Assembly: GCA_936450465.1 (NCBI GenBank)
Contig: OW388291.1
Span: 77,576,436-77,640,435 of the forward strand
Source: Gibbula magus
Lineage: Eukaryota > Mollusca > Gastropoda > Trochida > Trochidae
Direction of reading: 5' to 3'
DNA: 64,000 bases
This document shows positions 12,109 through 23,825 of the stretch, piece after piece (within the stretch, counting starts at the first letter, position 1; every line of letters starts with the position of its first letter). The notes beneath the pieces were generated by a model. That model made no database searches. It was given only the letters and a program-made list of their open reading frames with translations, and had not been told where the DNA came from. A program made the translations under genes and the position numbers.

Positions 12109-12580
12109 ATGGTTATATTTGGGATAACACTACCTTCAATTGTACAACTTCTTTTTCGGGCTGAGTCTCTTGCAGGATTCGAACCCAAACCCTCAGAGTA
12201 AAACAACTATCGCTAGCACTGACCTTACAAACAGCTTACCGCACAACCAACAGCCCTCACAAATGTAATCATGTCATATTTGTTCACTATCTAAATGGCA
12301 TGTATTTTCTAATGCATTCAGGCTTGGGAGATGCGCCAATTTACATCTATCAAAGGGGTACTGAATGTAAAATTAGCTTCACTATCGATTGCTGGGCCTT
12401 GATTTTGTGTCGAGGCAAGTGGTCATTTGGTAAGCTATTGGTACAGTCAGTTCCTGGCAATAGTTGCCCTACTCTGAGGGTGTAGGTTAGAATCCCGCAA
12501 GGGACTCGGCCCGAAAAAGTGCAAGAATTTGTACTATTGAAAAAGTGTTATCCCAAATGTAACCATATTTCATTTAATTA
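12109..12580. mobile_element. Inverted SINE pair, unit 2
   Basis: Copy of the 7015-7485 pair. The left minus-strand copy keeps box B-like GGATTCGAACCC (complement) near 12175, and the right copy reads on the plus strand from about 12410. Confidence 0.68.
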
Positions 12581-13207
12581 CTTACAGGTGTCTTCAATCT
12601 CTTACGGTGCCATGACAATGTAAAGTTCTACCCTTAACTTAGTTTCACATTTAAATCATCTACACAGTTGAAGGTCCTACTTCTGTTCATCTAAATACGA
12701 AGTTAGTGTCACTACTCTCACATTACGCATTTAAAATCAAACTGAATATGGAGGGTGAAGAAATTTCTAAATATTTATAATATATTTCTTTCGCTCTCTA
12801 ACCATATTATAGGGGCAGAATGAATAAGATGGAAAGATATTGTTGAAAGCATTGATCTATTAACTTTCAACTATCAAACATCTATATTATGGAAAATAAG
12901 GACCTCAATCTAATGTACCTGTTACTAAATTGTTTCAGAAGGAGCGAACAAATTACTCCGAAACGTCGTGTATCCACACAATATAGAAGTTGTTTTCCAG
13001 AAAATAGTATATACTTCAACTGTTACAAATGAAGGGTAACCTGACACAAAGTCGAAAAAGATTACCAAGATAAAATGAAAGAGAAATAAATATGTGCAAC
13101 TTATTTTTATTCCAACATCCAACGATATCAACGATAACAATTATGTTTGCCAGCACTAACAGAAACCATTTAAGATATGATCAAACGTCCAAGGAATTGA
13201 TCAGCTG

Positions 13208-13681
13208 TTATTTTTTGTTTTCTTTGACTTTTCCTTCTTTAGACTAAAAACTCGACATTTTCTTGAAACCAGTTTGTCCAAGTCCAGTCGAGTTTCCTCT
13301 TCTTCGCTGGTCTCGCTGTCTTACACTCTCTTCTAGATGATGTCAATAAATCATTCATCTTCATCATCAGACGTTCATTCCTAATCGTCTCTTCTAGTTC
13401 CTCAGCACTTAGTTTGAAACGTGCACGTTCCTTCAGATTTCTTGAGAGCTTTGTGTTTGTAGCGGTTGGTAGGCCAATGTTGGTATTAATGTCAGATAAC
13501 TCAGTGTTGAATGAAAGTTCCATTGTAGAACATGAATCCTCTATTTCACCATCACTGTCCGCATGAAAGGAATAATAAGTTTTGGAAGATTCTCTTTGAA
13601 GTCAAAATTCGGCTTCCTTTTAAAGTATGTTTTCTCATGTTCTGAATAAGTGACATATACAATATCAGATGGTCTCTTCAT
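13208..13681 (-). pseudogene. B3, type B family gene, frameshifted twice, without MITE
   Basis: The start MKRPSDIVYV is at 13681. Near 13572 the sequence lacks about five bases (CCACA relative to B4), which breaks the frame between the FDFKENLPKL and FHADSDGE parts. It shares the 7-nt deletion after KKRKLD with B1 and B2. It has no MITE, so the 7-nt deletion came first and the MITE entered only the lineage of B1 and B2. The TATA position reads CTTTCTAAGG on the minus strand, so the core promoter is lost too. Confidence 0.85.
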
Positions 13682-14036
13682 GGTCGTTGCAGGAAAGTGT
13701 ATCTCAGTTTCCAAATAGATCCCTTATCAGCACTCTGGGTTTGCAAGTAGATCGCTGAAGTATGTTTTATTTAAAACATTCAGACCTTAGAAAGCCTGAT
13801 AGGTCCCTCTGTTTTGTTAAACAGGCTTATGTACTTAAGTAGGTTGGAAAACATCCACAATCTGAGCTATCAACCTTGAGACTGCTTTCAAAAAGCGTTT
13901 AATTTTCTTTGTGCATGGTCATTGTGTGTTTATACAAGTTCAATCAACACCCCAAGGTGTTAATTAGCTTATCAACTGATTGGAACATTAGATGAATATG
14001 TGTTGTTGCAACTGTGTAAGGTCTAGTTAATTAGCA
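13682..14036 (-). promoter_or_regulatory. Promoter region of B3 with destroyed TATA
   Basis: The complement of 14026-14036 is TGCTAATTAAC and the GTTGAT block is still visible near 13870. The TATATAAG of B4 is replaced by CTTTCTAAGG near 13790. Confidence 0.5.
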
Positions 14037-14731
14037 CTACTATTTTATTATTTAATTAGTTTGGAGTTTTTTCGGCAGCTTAATGTCATATACTTCTTTT
14101 GAAGAAAGGTGTTGTTCAAATTATACACAAATAACATTTTCTTTCCTATGTATTTTGTCCGAAATATCAATTCATATGGGAATGTCTTAATTAGGTTCCC
14201 ATTAGCTATACGAAGATTGTACAGCAATAGTTATGTTTTGAGTTTCTGCTTTCAACATCGGAAAATGGCATATTATGATAACATCAATGATGTCTCATAA
14301 TCTTTTGTATTGAAGTTATATTTTACACTTTCCAGCATATTATGTAATGAATAAACAGTGTATTGTGAAATTACCTACCCTGCATTTATGTACTTGCCAA
14401 TCTTCTAATTTGTTAAAACGAACATTTGTTTAAAACAAGATACATTATAAAGGTGAAAGTATACAAGGCCATACATTGTATGTAGATTTCATAGCAATAT
14501 TACCCAGTTAGCTGCAAGCTATTGACTTTAAGTTTCTCAATTTGTGCATGTGTGTGAAATCTCTCACATTGGTTGTTATTTGCGATTAATGGAAATCGGG
14601 AAAATAAGAAAGCAAAACCTCTGCTAACAAGTTGCTATGTGTTTAAGAGATTACCATCCTAAGAAGTACACGTGTGTATTATTGAACATAGCACGTAAGT
14701 ACAAGCTTACACAACTTCAAACAGATAGCAC

Positions 14732-15062
14732 TGCTAATTAACTTGATACCAATCAGCTTTAACAACGCCCTTTACCTGAAATACAGAGATTACATTTAAA
14801 ATCACTTGATAAACTATTTAGGACCCCGTGGCGTTGATTAAATCCATTTAGTTGTGAAAACATATCCAGATTACTTCAATTAATGCTTCTTACGACTACT
14901 GTAAATCTCTGTCGTTGATTGGTCGGTTTGGGAATATTTATCTTCTTACTTATAAGGTTAAACCTATTTACTGAAACAAGCAGGGTTATATAAGATCTGA
15001 ACCACATTACCCACCAAATCAAATCTCTGTATGTGCACTATAAGTCAACACCTGTAACAGAA
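14732..15062 (+). promoter_or_regulatory. Proximal promoter of A3
   Basis: TGCTAATTAAC at 14732-14742, GTTGATTGGTCGGTTTGGGAA near 14915-14935, and TATATAA at 14987-14993, 76 bases before the ATG. Confidence 0.72.
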
Positions 15063-15533
15063 ATGAAGCGACCTTCTGATATCGTATATGTCCACCATGC
15101 TGAACCAGAGAAAACACGCTTTAGAAGGAAACCCAAGTTTGACTTCGACAACCTCCCTAAACTTGTTGACTACTCGATACATGAGGACAGTGATGAAGAA
15201 ATATTGGACTCATGTTCAGCATTGGAACTATCCTTCAACCTCGATTCTCCTGTCATAAGTAACATCGATCCACAAGTTTTAAAAAGATTTAGTTGTAGAA
15301 ATCTGAAGGAACGTGCAAGTTTCAAACTAAGTGCTGAGGAGCTGGAAGAGAAGATTAGGAATGAACGTCTGATGATGAAGATGAATGATTTATTGACATC
15401 GTCGAGAAGAGAATGTGACACAGCGAGACCAGTGAAGAAGAGGAAACTCGACTGGACTTCTATTGTGGAAAAGCTTGTTTCAAGGAAATGTCGACTGTTC
15501 CGCACAAAGAGGTCAAAGAAGACAACCAAATAG
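15063..15533 (+). CDS. A3, type A family protein (156 aa)
   Basis: The domain order is as in A1, but the linker after LDSP is different and four residues shorter (VISNIDPQVLKRF). The helix reads EEKIRNERLMMK. The acidic patch, KKRKLD and SRKCRLFRTKRSKK are unchanged. An in-frame ATG at 15033 would add ten residues, but it is close to the TATA box (14987) and the family start MKRPSDIVYV is at 15063. AATAAA follows at 15601-15606. Confidence 0.88.
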   Translation: MKRPSDIVYVHHAEPEKTRFRRKPKFDFDNLPKLVDYSIHEDSDEEILDSCSALELSFNLDSPVISNIDPQVLKRFSCRNLKERASFKLSAEELEEKIRNERLMMKMNDLLTSSRRECDTARPVKKRKLDWTSIVEKLVSRKCRLFRTKRSKKTTK

Positions 15534-15710
15534 TTTACAATACTGGTTTTTTATGTGTTTACTGTTTCTGGTGCTATTGTTGTGAATTTTCTTCTTGTTG
15601 AATAAATAAATACATAAAAAAATATATTGTTAGAGTTGTACATGGATTCAGTTATGACCTGTCATATTTCCAAAGTTAAACTTATGCCACTGGTTCAGTC
15701 ATATATAGAG

Positions 15711-15855
15711 GATATTATTTGAGTGTCTATGACATACTATGTTTACGACACGAGTGCCTGAATATTAGTATTTCCCGAGCGAGAGCGAGGTATATTCTGA
15801 TATTCAGGCACGAGTGTCGTAAACATAGTAAAACATAGACACAAATATAATATTC
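15711..15855. mobile_element. Fold-back element with arms of about 63 bp
   Basis: The left arm (about 15711-15774) and right arm (about 15793-15855) are inverted repeats sharing GTGTCTATG, ACTATGTTTACGACAC and GTGCCTGAATAT. They are separated by a short CGAGCGAGAGCGAGG loop. The arms begin an insertion of about 360 bp (15704-16063) absent after A1 and A2. The rest of the insertion contains several TGACGTCA-like sites (15960-15990). Confidence 0.75.
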
Positions 15856-16454
15856 TGTTTATTACCGAAGTCGTGAAATTAATGATAACACGCTAAAATC
15901 CACTTTCAACCATAGTCTAGCATTTGGAACGCAACGTCATAGACGAAGCGTGACGTCATAGCATTGTTTATGACGTCACGTCACCATGGCAAAGTGATAT
16001 TTTGCCCTAGGGCATCGTATGGAAAATATGAACCACGATAAGATTGCCCTCGTAGGTAATAATATTGATTATAATTGAATCTCTCTTAAGGTTCATAGGA
16101 ATTAGGTATACAGGTAATCTTATAGATTACTTCTATTTTATTGTATTGTTAATCTATGTCCACTGCTCGTGTTCAAGGGCTATATTAAAAGCAAATTGTC
16201 AAACCCAGCAAGAAACTCCTGCATTCAGATAAACTTTTTGTTGGTTCAAACTGACGTTTAACTCCTACCTGTTTGTAACAATCTCTACCATTTACTCTTA
16301 CACAAAAGGTTACAATGGTACAAGATTTGTCTGATGACAAAGGCAAACACTTCCATTTCTTTTTAATTCCATTGCAAATCCTTACATTCATTTCATATAA
16401 CAAACAATAAATCATATTTGTGCTATAACAAAGCTGAAAATATTATGTAAGTGT

Positions 16455-16568
16455 AGGAGAATGTCCGAAAACTGGCCATTAGTTTTGCACGTGGACTATG
16501 TTTGAGGCCGTTAGGCCGAAAACATGCTCCACGTGCAAAACTAATGGCCAGTTTGAGGACATTCTCCT
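16455..16568. mobile_element. Second fold-back element with CACGTG in both arms
   Basis: The arms at 16455-16495 and 16528-16568 match almost perfectly (AGGAGAATGTCC and CTGGCCATTAGTTTTGCACG). A third half-copy, CACGTGCAAAACTAAT, lies at about 16634. The element stands at the left end of a segment of about 2.5 kb (16455-19010) that A1 and A2 units do not have. Confidence 0.72.
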
Positions 16569-17059
16569 CCTTAAAACAAAGTTTAAGTAAACGTGTTCTT
16601 GCTACTGGACTGCACGCCACAACGCACCTGATCACGTGCAAAACTAATTGCGAGTTATGCTCTATATGTATTTCATGATCTTCTCCGAATTGTCAGTTAC
16701 ATTCCCTCTCCTGTTATTTAAAAAAATGTGAAGTAAGCAGGCGTTTTACTAGCGTAGTAAAAGGTAAGTTTGTAAACATTATTTTATGAAAGGTTAAAGG
16801 AAAAAAAGGATGAAACATTTTATTTAAAAAACAACTTTTCGAAGTAGAAAATCAAAACCAACATGTATACTTAGTATTCGTAGTTTATTGATAAATTAAT
16901 AGGCAATTCACATAATACTTATTTACTTAAACCACATGTTTTATCTAATTTAAATAAGATTATGACACTTCGTTGCATGTATGTTGATTGAAGTTTATAT
17001 TACACAGACTGATCAACCCTTTTTTTGTATTTAGTATCTATAATAAAATTCATGTTACT

Positions 17060-17300
17060 ATTTAGAAAATTCAACTTAATCTTGTTGAATATTTAACTTC
17101 ATATTGTTGAAAATTCGATCTATTTTCGTTCAATATTAAATCCTATTTTATTGTATATTCAACCCTATTTTGTGGGATAGTCAACCCCAGTTTGTTTAAT
17201 ATTGAATATTCAAGTTACTGTCTTGAATATTTAGCTTGATATGTTGAATATTCAATTTAGTATTTTGAACATTACAGTTGGTATCGTGAAAATTCAAGAT
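17060..17300. repeat. Degenerate 22-23-bp minisatellite
   Basis: About ten imperfect units based on TTGAATATTTAACTTCATATTG alternate between TTGAA and TTCAA/TTCAAC starts. It is AT-rich with no coding potential. Confidence 0.6.
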
Positions 17301-17309
17301 ACACTGAAC

Positions 17310-17775
17310 GACAAAAGAAACGTTACCCCACTTTTTTAATAACTTATTAAGTAACAAAGATATTTGAGAAATGAATGGTTCAACATAAAGCTGAATAACG
17401 TAGTTTTATGCTCATAACACGTTTAAAATTCCTGATGAATTCATATTGTGAAAAATGCAGCTTGCTTATGAAGTTTAAAATTGTCCGGTTTTCGACCAGG
17501 TTGGTAGTAGCCAATAAATGTGATTTAGATGTCGAGAAGAAGTTGAAAGTAAACTTTTACTTTTGTGACAAGTTATTACTTTATAGCTCTTAATTCATTA
17601 TTATGTTCTTCAAATGAACAGGATATCAATAATCTGTCTTTTTTTATAAAATATGCTAGTAAATTAAGAGATGAAATTTTGCAATGATTTTCTTATAAAC
17701 TATATTTATGTATAACTCTGTAAACTGTATATGGGCCGGAGGCCTTGAATACAATAAACTTCTTGTCTGTCTATT
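17310..17775 (+). mobile_element. 5'-truncated LINE family 1 fragment
   Basis: The last part of the ORF is visible in broken frames (FIKYASKLRDEILQ before 17683). A 3' UTR follows with the hairpin GGCC-GGA-GGCC at 17734-17744, ACAATAAA and a TCTTGTCTGTCT tail. It differs from the 2739 hairpin only in the loop. Confidence 0.65.
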
Positions 17776-19304
17776 TTTACATTAAGGGTAACACATCTCA
17801 TTGCACGACCGGATAACCCGTATACATACAATGAAGAAAACGGTTATCGGTATTGGTAGAAAATGCTGGGACGTAAAAACTCGTAATTATGAGAGGTAGA
17901 TTTGTAGGTAACATGCGATTTTGAGAGCTCAGACAGCAAGATGGGTGACCATTCAATCATTGAACCATGTATTCATTTCTAAGAAAAGGAAGATTTTCTG
18001 GATAACAAGTTCTTTAATGTGAAAATACACGACGTTGACGTTCCGGAGTACATACTCACTCCTTCATCAGGTGGAATGTCTACTTTGATTGTTTGGTATC
18101 GCTACATCAGTCAGATCACCATATGAGAAGACATTAAAATGGCCGCTCACTCGGAAATGGACTCGCATGGCTAAACGAAATCATGTACATTCGTTTTACA
18201 ACTCTTTTAATTGATTCAGGAGACTCATTTAGCCTTGGTAACGCGTATTTGCATTTTTGTGAGAACACTTTATTACAGTAAGCACAACGTGCTACAGCGC
18301 CTTTAAATAACTTAAAACATTTAAGTTAGAAATAGGGAAGTAAAACAATCATTACTATTCATGTTATCCCCTCATAAAGACATCATTATTTGTTTTTAAC
18401 GATGACATATCTTATTTCGTACATTTTGCTCCAAATTAAGAGATACTTTTGTCATAATAAGTAGAAAAATATGTGTAATTACAATATGGCCAAACTACTT
18501 TCTTTTAACTAAGTCTCTTCGAGGTTCCTATATTTATATAATTTGATCAATTAAGTATTATAATTTTGTACATAAGGCCGGATGAATCAACCATTCAAAA
18601 ATGTAAAACAAAGGTTTCTGAATCATTTTGTTTTCAGTGCATGTGTTACCAGGTTGGTTTTAATAAGATAATTTATGAATCGAACGGGGATCATACTTTC
18701 GCTTTGATTTCTAATGTATGTTTGCCGGTAGTTATTGTCGTTTTGAAGGTCATCTTTGATCTGTTGCGATGTTCGTTGACCTCTGTTGCGTGATTATGTC
18801 GCCATTAGGTTTGCATGGGCTTTTGTATTACACTACTTTTCTCGGGATTCTGGCGGCTTCGTTCGAGCGCATTCAATCTGACGGGAACAATTCTTGGTCT
18901 TGGTTTCTAAACTATTGGAGACTTTCCGTAAATTAGCAAACTATTGGAGACCTGTATCACCAAACAACGATCACAAGACTATCCTAATGTTTACGCAACT
19001 TTGTTTTAAACTCATTTAGGCCGCATAAGTCATAGAAAGAGCTAACATTTGAACACAGAGTGAGGAGATAATTATTTTATGGGCGCTTCAACCAATACTA
19101 ACTATGACAGGTAAATGTTTCCATTTCATAATGTAGAAGCCGAAGAAAAAGATGTATCCTTTACTGTAGATTCGTTTCAACATTGTCGTTCTTTAACCAA
19201 ATAATGATGAGACTTACTAAGCTTCAATGACGATTGGATAGAAGAGTATGATGTCAGTATTATCAAAAGAATGTCTTTTTCCCGAATATTTACAGTACAT
19301 ATAA
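17776..19304. other. Spacer, no gene recognised
   Basis: This includes a short plus-strand frame at 18566-18793 that is repeated at 27323 but shortened there by a frameshift, so it is probably not a gene. From about 19010 the sequence rejoins the spacer found after A1 (TTTAGGCCGCATAAGTCAT). Confidence 0.5.
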
Positions 19305-19775
19305 ATATAACATGGTTATATTTGGGATAACACTACCTTCAATTGTACAACTTCTTTTTCGGGCTGAGTCTCTTTCAGGATTCGAACCCACACCCTCAGA
19401 GTAAAACAACTATCGCTAGCACTGACCTTACAAACAGCTTACCGCACAACCATCAGCCCTCACAAATGTAATCATGCCATATTTGTTCACTATCTAAATG
19501 GCATGTATTTCTAATGCATTCAGGCTTGGGAGATGTGACAATTTACATCTATCAGAGAGGTACTGAATGTAAAATTAGCTTCACTATCGATTGTTGGGCC
19601 TTGATTTTGTGTCAAGGCAAGTGGTCATGCGGTAAGCTGTTGGTACAGTCAGTTCCTGGCAATAGTTGCCTTACTCTGAGGGTTTGGGTTAGAATTTCGC
19701 AAGGGACTCGGCCCGAAAAAGTACAATAATTTGTACTATTGAACAAGTGTTAACCCAAATGTAACCATATTATAT
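19305..19775. mobile_element. Inverted SINE pair, 8.76-kb unit 1
   Basis: Same arrangement as at 7015-7485. The minus-strand copy is on the left (about 19312-19460) and the plus-strand copy on the right (about 19614-19775). Confidence 0.68.
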
Positions 19776-20360
19776 GTGGTGACGTTTCTATTGCGGTTGA
19801 GCCCTTAATCTCTTAAATATATCATTTAATTACTTACAGGTGACTTCAATCTCCCAAGGTGCCATGACCATGTAAAGTTCTACCCTTAACTTAGTTTCAC
19901 ATTTATATCATCTACACAGTGGAAGGTACTACTTCTGTTCATTTAAATACGAAGTAAGTGTTACTACTCTCACATTATGCTTTTAAAATCAAACTGAATA
20001 TGGAGGATGAACATATTTCAATATCGACCAGTATATCTTTTATAATACTTTTCCTTCACTCGTCTAACCTTATGGTAAGAACAGAATGGATAAGATGGAA
20101 ATGTATTGTTGAAAACAAGGATCTATTAACCTTCGACGATCAAACATCTATATTATGGAAAATAAGGACCTCAAATTCATAGATAATTGACGATAATGTA
20201 CTTGTTATTAAATTGTTTCAGAAGGACTGAGCACATCACTCTGAAAGGTTGTGTATCTACACAATATAGAAGCTGTTATCCAGAAAATTATATTTTCATA
20301 CCCCTTTTGATCTCATAATGCACTTCAACTGTAATAAATGAAGGATAGCCTCACACAAAG
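19776..20360. other. Spacer before the LINE insertion
   Basis: Corresponds to the 7486-7945 region 3' of B2. No gene is visible. Confidence 0.5.
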
Positions 20361-21814
20361 TTAATCAATCTATATTTGATACTTAAAGGCCATAGGCCTG
20401 TACTACAAAGGTACATGTTAATACAAGTAAATATACATGCTATTAATACGCTTATTTGCTATGATTCTTTTCTCAATGTCATTGCGTTGTATATGTACAT
20501 AGCAAGATTCTGAATTACATTTAATAATGACGTGAATTTGTCTGTAGATGGATGGACATAATAAAATTCTTTAATATGTTTTCTGCGTAATTCATTGTAC
20601 AATGGACACACAAGCAAAAAATGATATTCGTTTTCTGGGACATTGATATTACATGATCGGAAAGGTGATATACTTACTCTAAAAATGTTATGGTAACACA
20701 TGATAGATACAGCTCGGTATAAATGTATGGTTTAAGAGTTTAATAGTAATCCCTTTTATTGGAAAGGGAAAGTTTGTTAAGCCAGTTTTGTTGGTATATA
20801 ATAATAATATTGGATATTTTTTATGCGCCATTCCATACACTAAAGCATGCTCATGGCGCTACATGAGTAAGATTTACAATAGGAATAAATATATGAATAA
20901 AATAGGATTAGAGAATGTTTGAAAATATACCTTTTAGTCTGTGCGTGACTGAACTTATAAAGGTTGTAGGAAAGTCAACGTTCTGCTCATATCACATGTG
21001 ATTAAAACCTGATGTGAATAAAACATTTTTTAAATTCGTTACCCAATTTTTTTGCCCATTTTGATCATATGAAATCATCATTTCATAACATGTTTTGGGT
21101 AAGCGATAAGAAGGCATACTTAAAAGTCTTAGCCAGTATTTGAGTACTTTAACCTGAAAATGTATGATTAGCGGAAACCTGCCACATTCTCCATATATCA
21201 TAACATTTGGTGTGTTCATTTTAATCCCAAGAAACTTCTTACATGATAATAAATGCACTCGCTCTATTTGTTCGAAATATCGAAATCCCCAAATTTCAGC
21301 CCTGTATAATAGAATTGGATTAATTTTAACATCAAATATTCTTTTAAAAACAATGCGAGATGTAAGTCTCCAAGTACTTTTAATTTTCTTTAAACCCCTA
21401 TCAACACTTTTTGTGCCTGATTTGATGCATACTTCGCATGGCTTGCCCAAGAAAGATGATAAGTACACAGCCAGGTACTTATATGAGGTTGTTGACTCTA
21501 TCATGTTGCCTTTAAAATGCCATTTTTCATGTTGAGACAATTTATTTCCTTTCTTGAATGTAATTACTTTTGTTTTGTCCATATTCACGTTTAGTTTATA
21601 TTGTTCACAATAACTTTCTAGTTCAAAAATTTGCTTCTGTAGAGCTACAACAGTACTAGAGATTAGAGCAATGCCATCTGCAAATAATAAAAGGAAGATT
21701 TGAAACAGATCTGGGTGTAACTGGATTCCATTTCTGCAATTGTTTTCTATTTGCATGGCTAATTCATTGATAAAGAAGGAGAATAGAAATGGACTAAGTA
21801 TACAGCCTTGTCTA
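20361..21814 (-). mobile_element. 5'-truncated LINE inserted 3' of B4, with 6-bp target duplication
   Basis: The insertion is bounded by ACAAAG at 20355-20360 and 21815-21820, and the uninterrupted sequence CACAAAGTCGAAAAAG occurs 3' of B1. The minus strand encodes RQGCILSPFLF, FADG (in place of the catalytic YADD), NMDKTKVITF and the C-terminal region to about 20992. A broken continuation at 20459-20701 ends in ENEYHFLLVCPLY. The 3' UTR carries GGCC-TAT-GGCC. The changed catalytic aspartate and frameshifts show it is dead. Confidence 0.82.
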
Positions 21815-21870
21815 ACAAAGTCGAAAAAGATTACCAAGTTTAATGAAAGATAACTATGTGCACAATCATT

Positions 21871-21876
21871 TTTATT
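21871..21876 (-). terminator. Polyadenylation signal of B4
   Basis: AATAAA on the minus strand, about 88 bases after the stop codon of B4. The equivalent in B5 is at 30635-30640. Confidence 0.6.
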
Positions 21877-21963
21877 CCAACATCCAACGATAACAATTAT
21901 GTTTGACAGCACTAACAGAAAACAGTAGAGATATGATCAAACGTCCAAGGAATTGATCAGTTG

Positions 21964-22449
21964 TTATTCTTTCTTTTTCTTTGGCTTTCCCTTCTTTAGA
22001 CTGAAAAGTCGACATTTCCTTGAAACCAGTTTGTCCAATATAACAGTCCAGTCGAGTTTCCTCTTCTTCGCTGGTCTCGCTGTTTTACACTCTCTTCTAG
22101 ACGATGTCAATAAATCATTCATCTTCATCATCAGACGTTCATTCCTAATCTTCTCTTCTAGTTCCTCAGCACTTAGTTTGAAACTTGCACGTTCCTTCAG
22201 ATCTCTTGAGAGCTTTGTATTTGTAGCGGTTGGTATGCCAATGTTGGTAATAATGTCAGATAACTCAGTGTTGAATGAAAGTTCCATTGTAGAACATGAA
22301 TTCTCTATTTCACCATCACTGTCCTCATGAAAGGAGTAATCCACAAGTTTTGGAAGATTCTCCTTGAAGTCGAAATTCGGCTTCCTTTTAAAGTATGTTT
22401 TCTCATGTTCAGAGTAAGTGACATATACAATATCAGATGGTCTCTTCAT
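21964..22449 (-). CDS. B4, intact type B family protein (161 aa)
   Basis: Same plan as type A with type-specific differences: TYSEHEKTYFKRK at 11-23, FDFKENLPKLVDYSFHEDSDGE at 26-47, a distinct linker (TELSDIITNIGIPTATNTK, 61-79), the helix from 83 (DLKERASFKLSAEELEEK), AKKRKLDW at 127-134, and a longer lysine-rich end (KKGKPKKKK). B4 faces A4 across a divergent intergenic region of about 1.4 kb. It is one of two intact type B genes here. Confidence 0.88.
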   Translation of the reverse strand: MKRPSDIVYVTYSEHEKTYFKRKPNFDFKENLPKLVDYSFHEDSDGEIENSCSTMELSFNTELSDIITNIGIPTATNTKLSRDLKERASFKLSAEELEEKIRNERLMMKMNDLLTSSRRECKTARPAKKRKLDWTVILDKLVSRKCRLFSLKKGKPKKKKE

Positions 22450-22811
22450 GATCGTTGCAGGTAAATGTATCTAAGTTTCCAAATAGATCCCTTATCAGCA
22501 CTCTGGGTTTGCAAGTAGATCGCTGAAGTTGTATTTTTTATTTAAAACAGACCTTATATAGCCTGATAGGACCCTCTGTTTTGTTAAACAGGCTTATGTA
22601 GTTAAGTAGGTTGGAAAACGTCCACAATCTGATCAATCAACCTTGAGACTGCTTTCAAAAGCATTTAATTTTATGTGCGTGGTCATTGTGTGTTTATACA
22701 AGTTCAATCAACACCCCAAGGTGTTAATTAGCTTATCAACTGATTAACACGCAGTTCAAACATTAGATGAATATGTGTTGTTGCAACTGTGTAAGGTCCA
22801 GTTAATTAGCA
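22450..22811 (-). promoter_or_regulatory. Promoter of B4
   Basis: The complement of 22801-22811 is TGCTAATTAAC, a GTTGATTGATC block lies near 22640, and TATATAAGG lies at about 22553-22561, roughly 105 bases before the ATG. Confidence 0.7.
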
Positions 22812-23494
22812 CTACTATTTTATTATTTACTTAGTTTGGAGTTTTTTTTCGGCAGCTAAATGTGATATCCTTCATTTGAAAAAAGGTGTAATAAATCAAT
22901 TTCAAAGTATTCCCTATGTATTTTGTCCGACATAACATTCACATGAGAATGTCTTAATTCGGTCCAATTTGTTATAAGAAGATAGTAAAGTAATAGTTAT
23001 GTTTTGTGTTTCAGCTTTCAACATCAGAAAATGACATGTTATGATAAAGTCATCGATGTCTCATAATCTTGTTTATTGCAGTCATATTTTACACTTTCCG
23101 TCATCTTCTTTAATGAATAGACAGTGTATCGGGAAATTACCTACCCTGCATGTATGTACTTCCAAATCGTCTAATATGTTAAAACGAAGATTTGTTTAAA
23201 ACAAGATGCATCATAAAGGAGAAAGTATGCCATAATATATGAAGGATTCAAAGCAATATTACCATATTGCAAGCTATTGAATTTAAGTTTCTCATTTTGT
23301 ATAAATACAAATGCAAAATAGTTTGAGAATATTTCTCGTCAGTGCATGTGTGTTATTTGCTATTTTTGGAAACAATGAAAATAAGAATAACAAGTTGCTA
23401 TGTGTTTAAGAGATTACCATCCTAGGAAGTACATGTTTGTGTAATTGAACATAACACGTAAGTACAAGCTTACACAACTTAAAAAAGATAGCAC
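22812..23494. other. Intergenic spacer between B4 and A4
   Basis: Alignable with 4370-5370 except that the LINE tail is absent. No gene is seen. Confidence 0.5.
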
Positions 23495-23825
23495 TGCTAA
23501 TTAACTTGATACCAATCAGCTTTAACAACACCCTTTACCTGAAATACAGAGATTATATTTAAAATCACTTGATAAACTATTTAGGACCCCGTGGCGTTGA
23601 TTAAATCCATTTAGTTGTGAAAACATATCCAGATTACTTCAATTAATGCTTCTTACGACTACTGTAAATCTCTGTCGTTGATTGGTTGGTTTGGGAATAT
23701 TTATCTTCTTACTTTTGAAGTTAAACCTATTTACTGAAACAAGCAGGGTTATATAAGATCTGAACCACATTACCCACCAAATCAAATCTCTGTATGTGCA
23801 CTATAAGTCAACACCTGTAACAGAA
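23495..23825 (+). promoter_or_regulatory. Proximal promoter of A4
   Basis: TGCTAATTAAC at 23495-23505 and TATATAA at 23750-23756. Almost identical to the A3 promoter. Confidence 0.72.

Larger units (their letters stand above)
14710..23472. repeat. Tandem segmental duplication, 8.76-kb unit 1
   Basis: Everything from just upstream of A3 to the region upstream of A4 is repeated with an offset of 8756-8764 bases at 23473-32235. The unit holds A3, two fold-back elements, a minisatellite, LINE pieces, a SINE pair and B4. Divergence by eye is a few percent or less. Boundaries are approximate. Confidence 0.85.

Noticed and set aside
15170..15529. Long open frames on the strand opposite the family genes (up to 125 codons)
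   Set aside because: They are shadows of the strongly biased coding strand. They have no own promoter or start context and disappear where the sense frame changes.
18566..18793. 75-codon frame as a gene
   Set aside because: The duplicate at 27323 is shortened by a frameshift although the surrounding unit is nearly identical.
19514..19729. Recurring frame MHSGLGD...IYIYQRGTECK
   Set aside because: It lies across the SINE and its associated middle piece, and repeats only because the SINE does.
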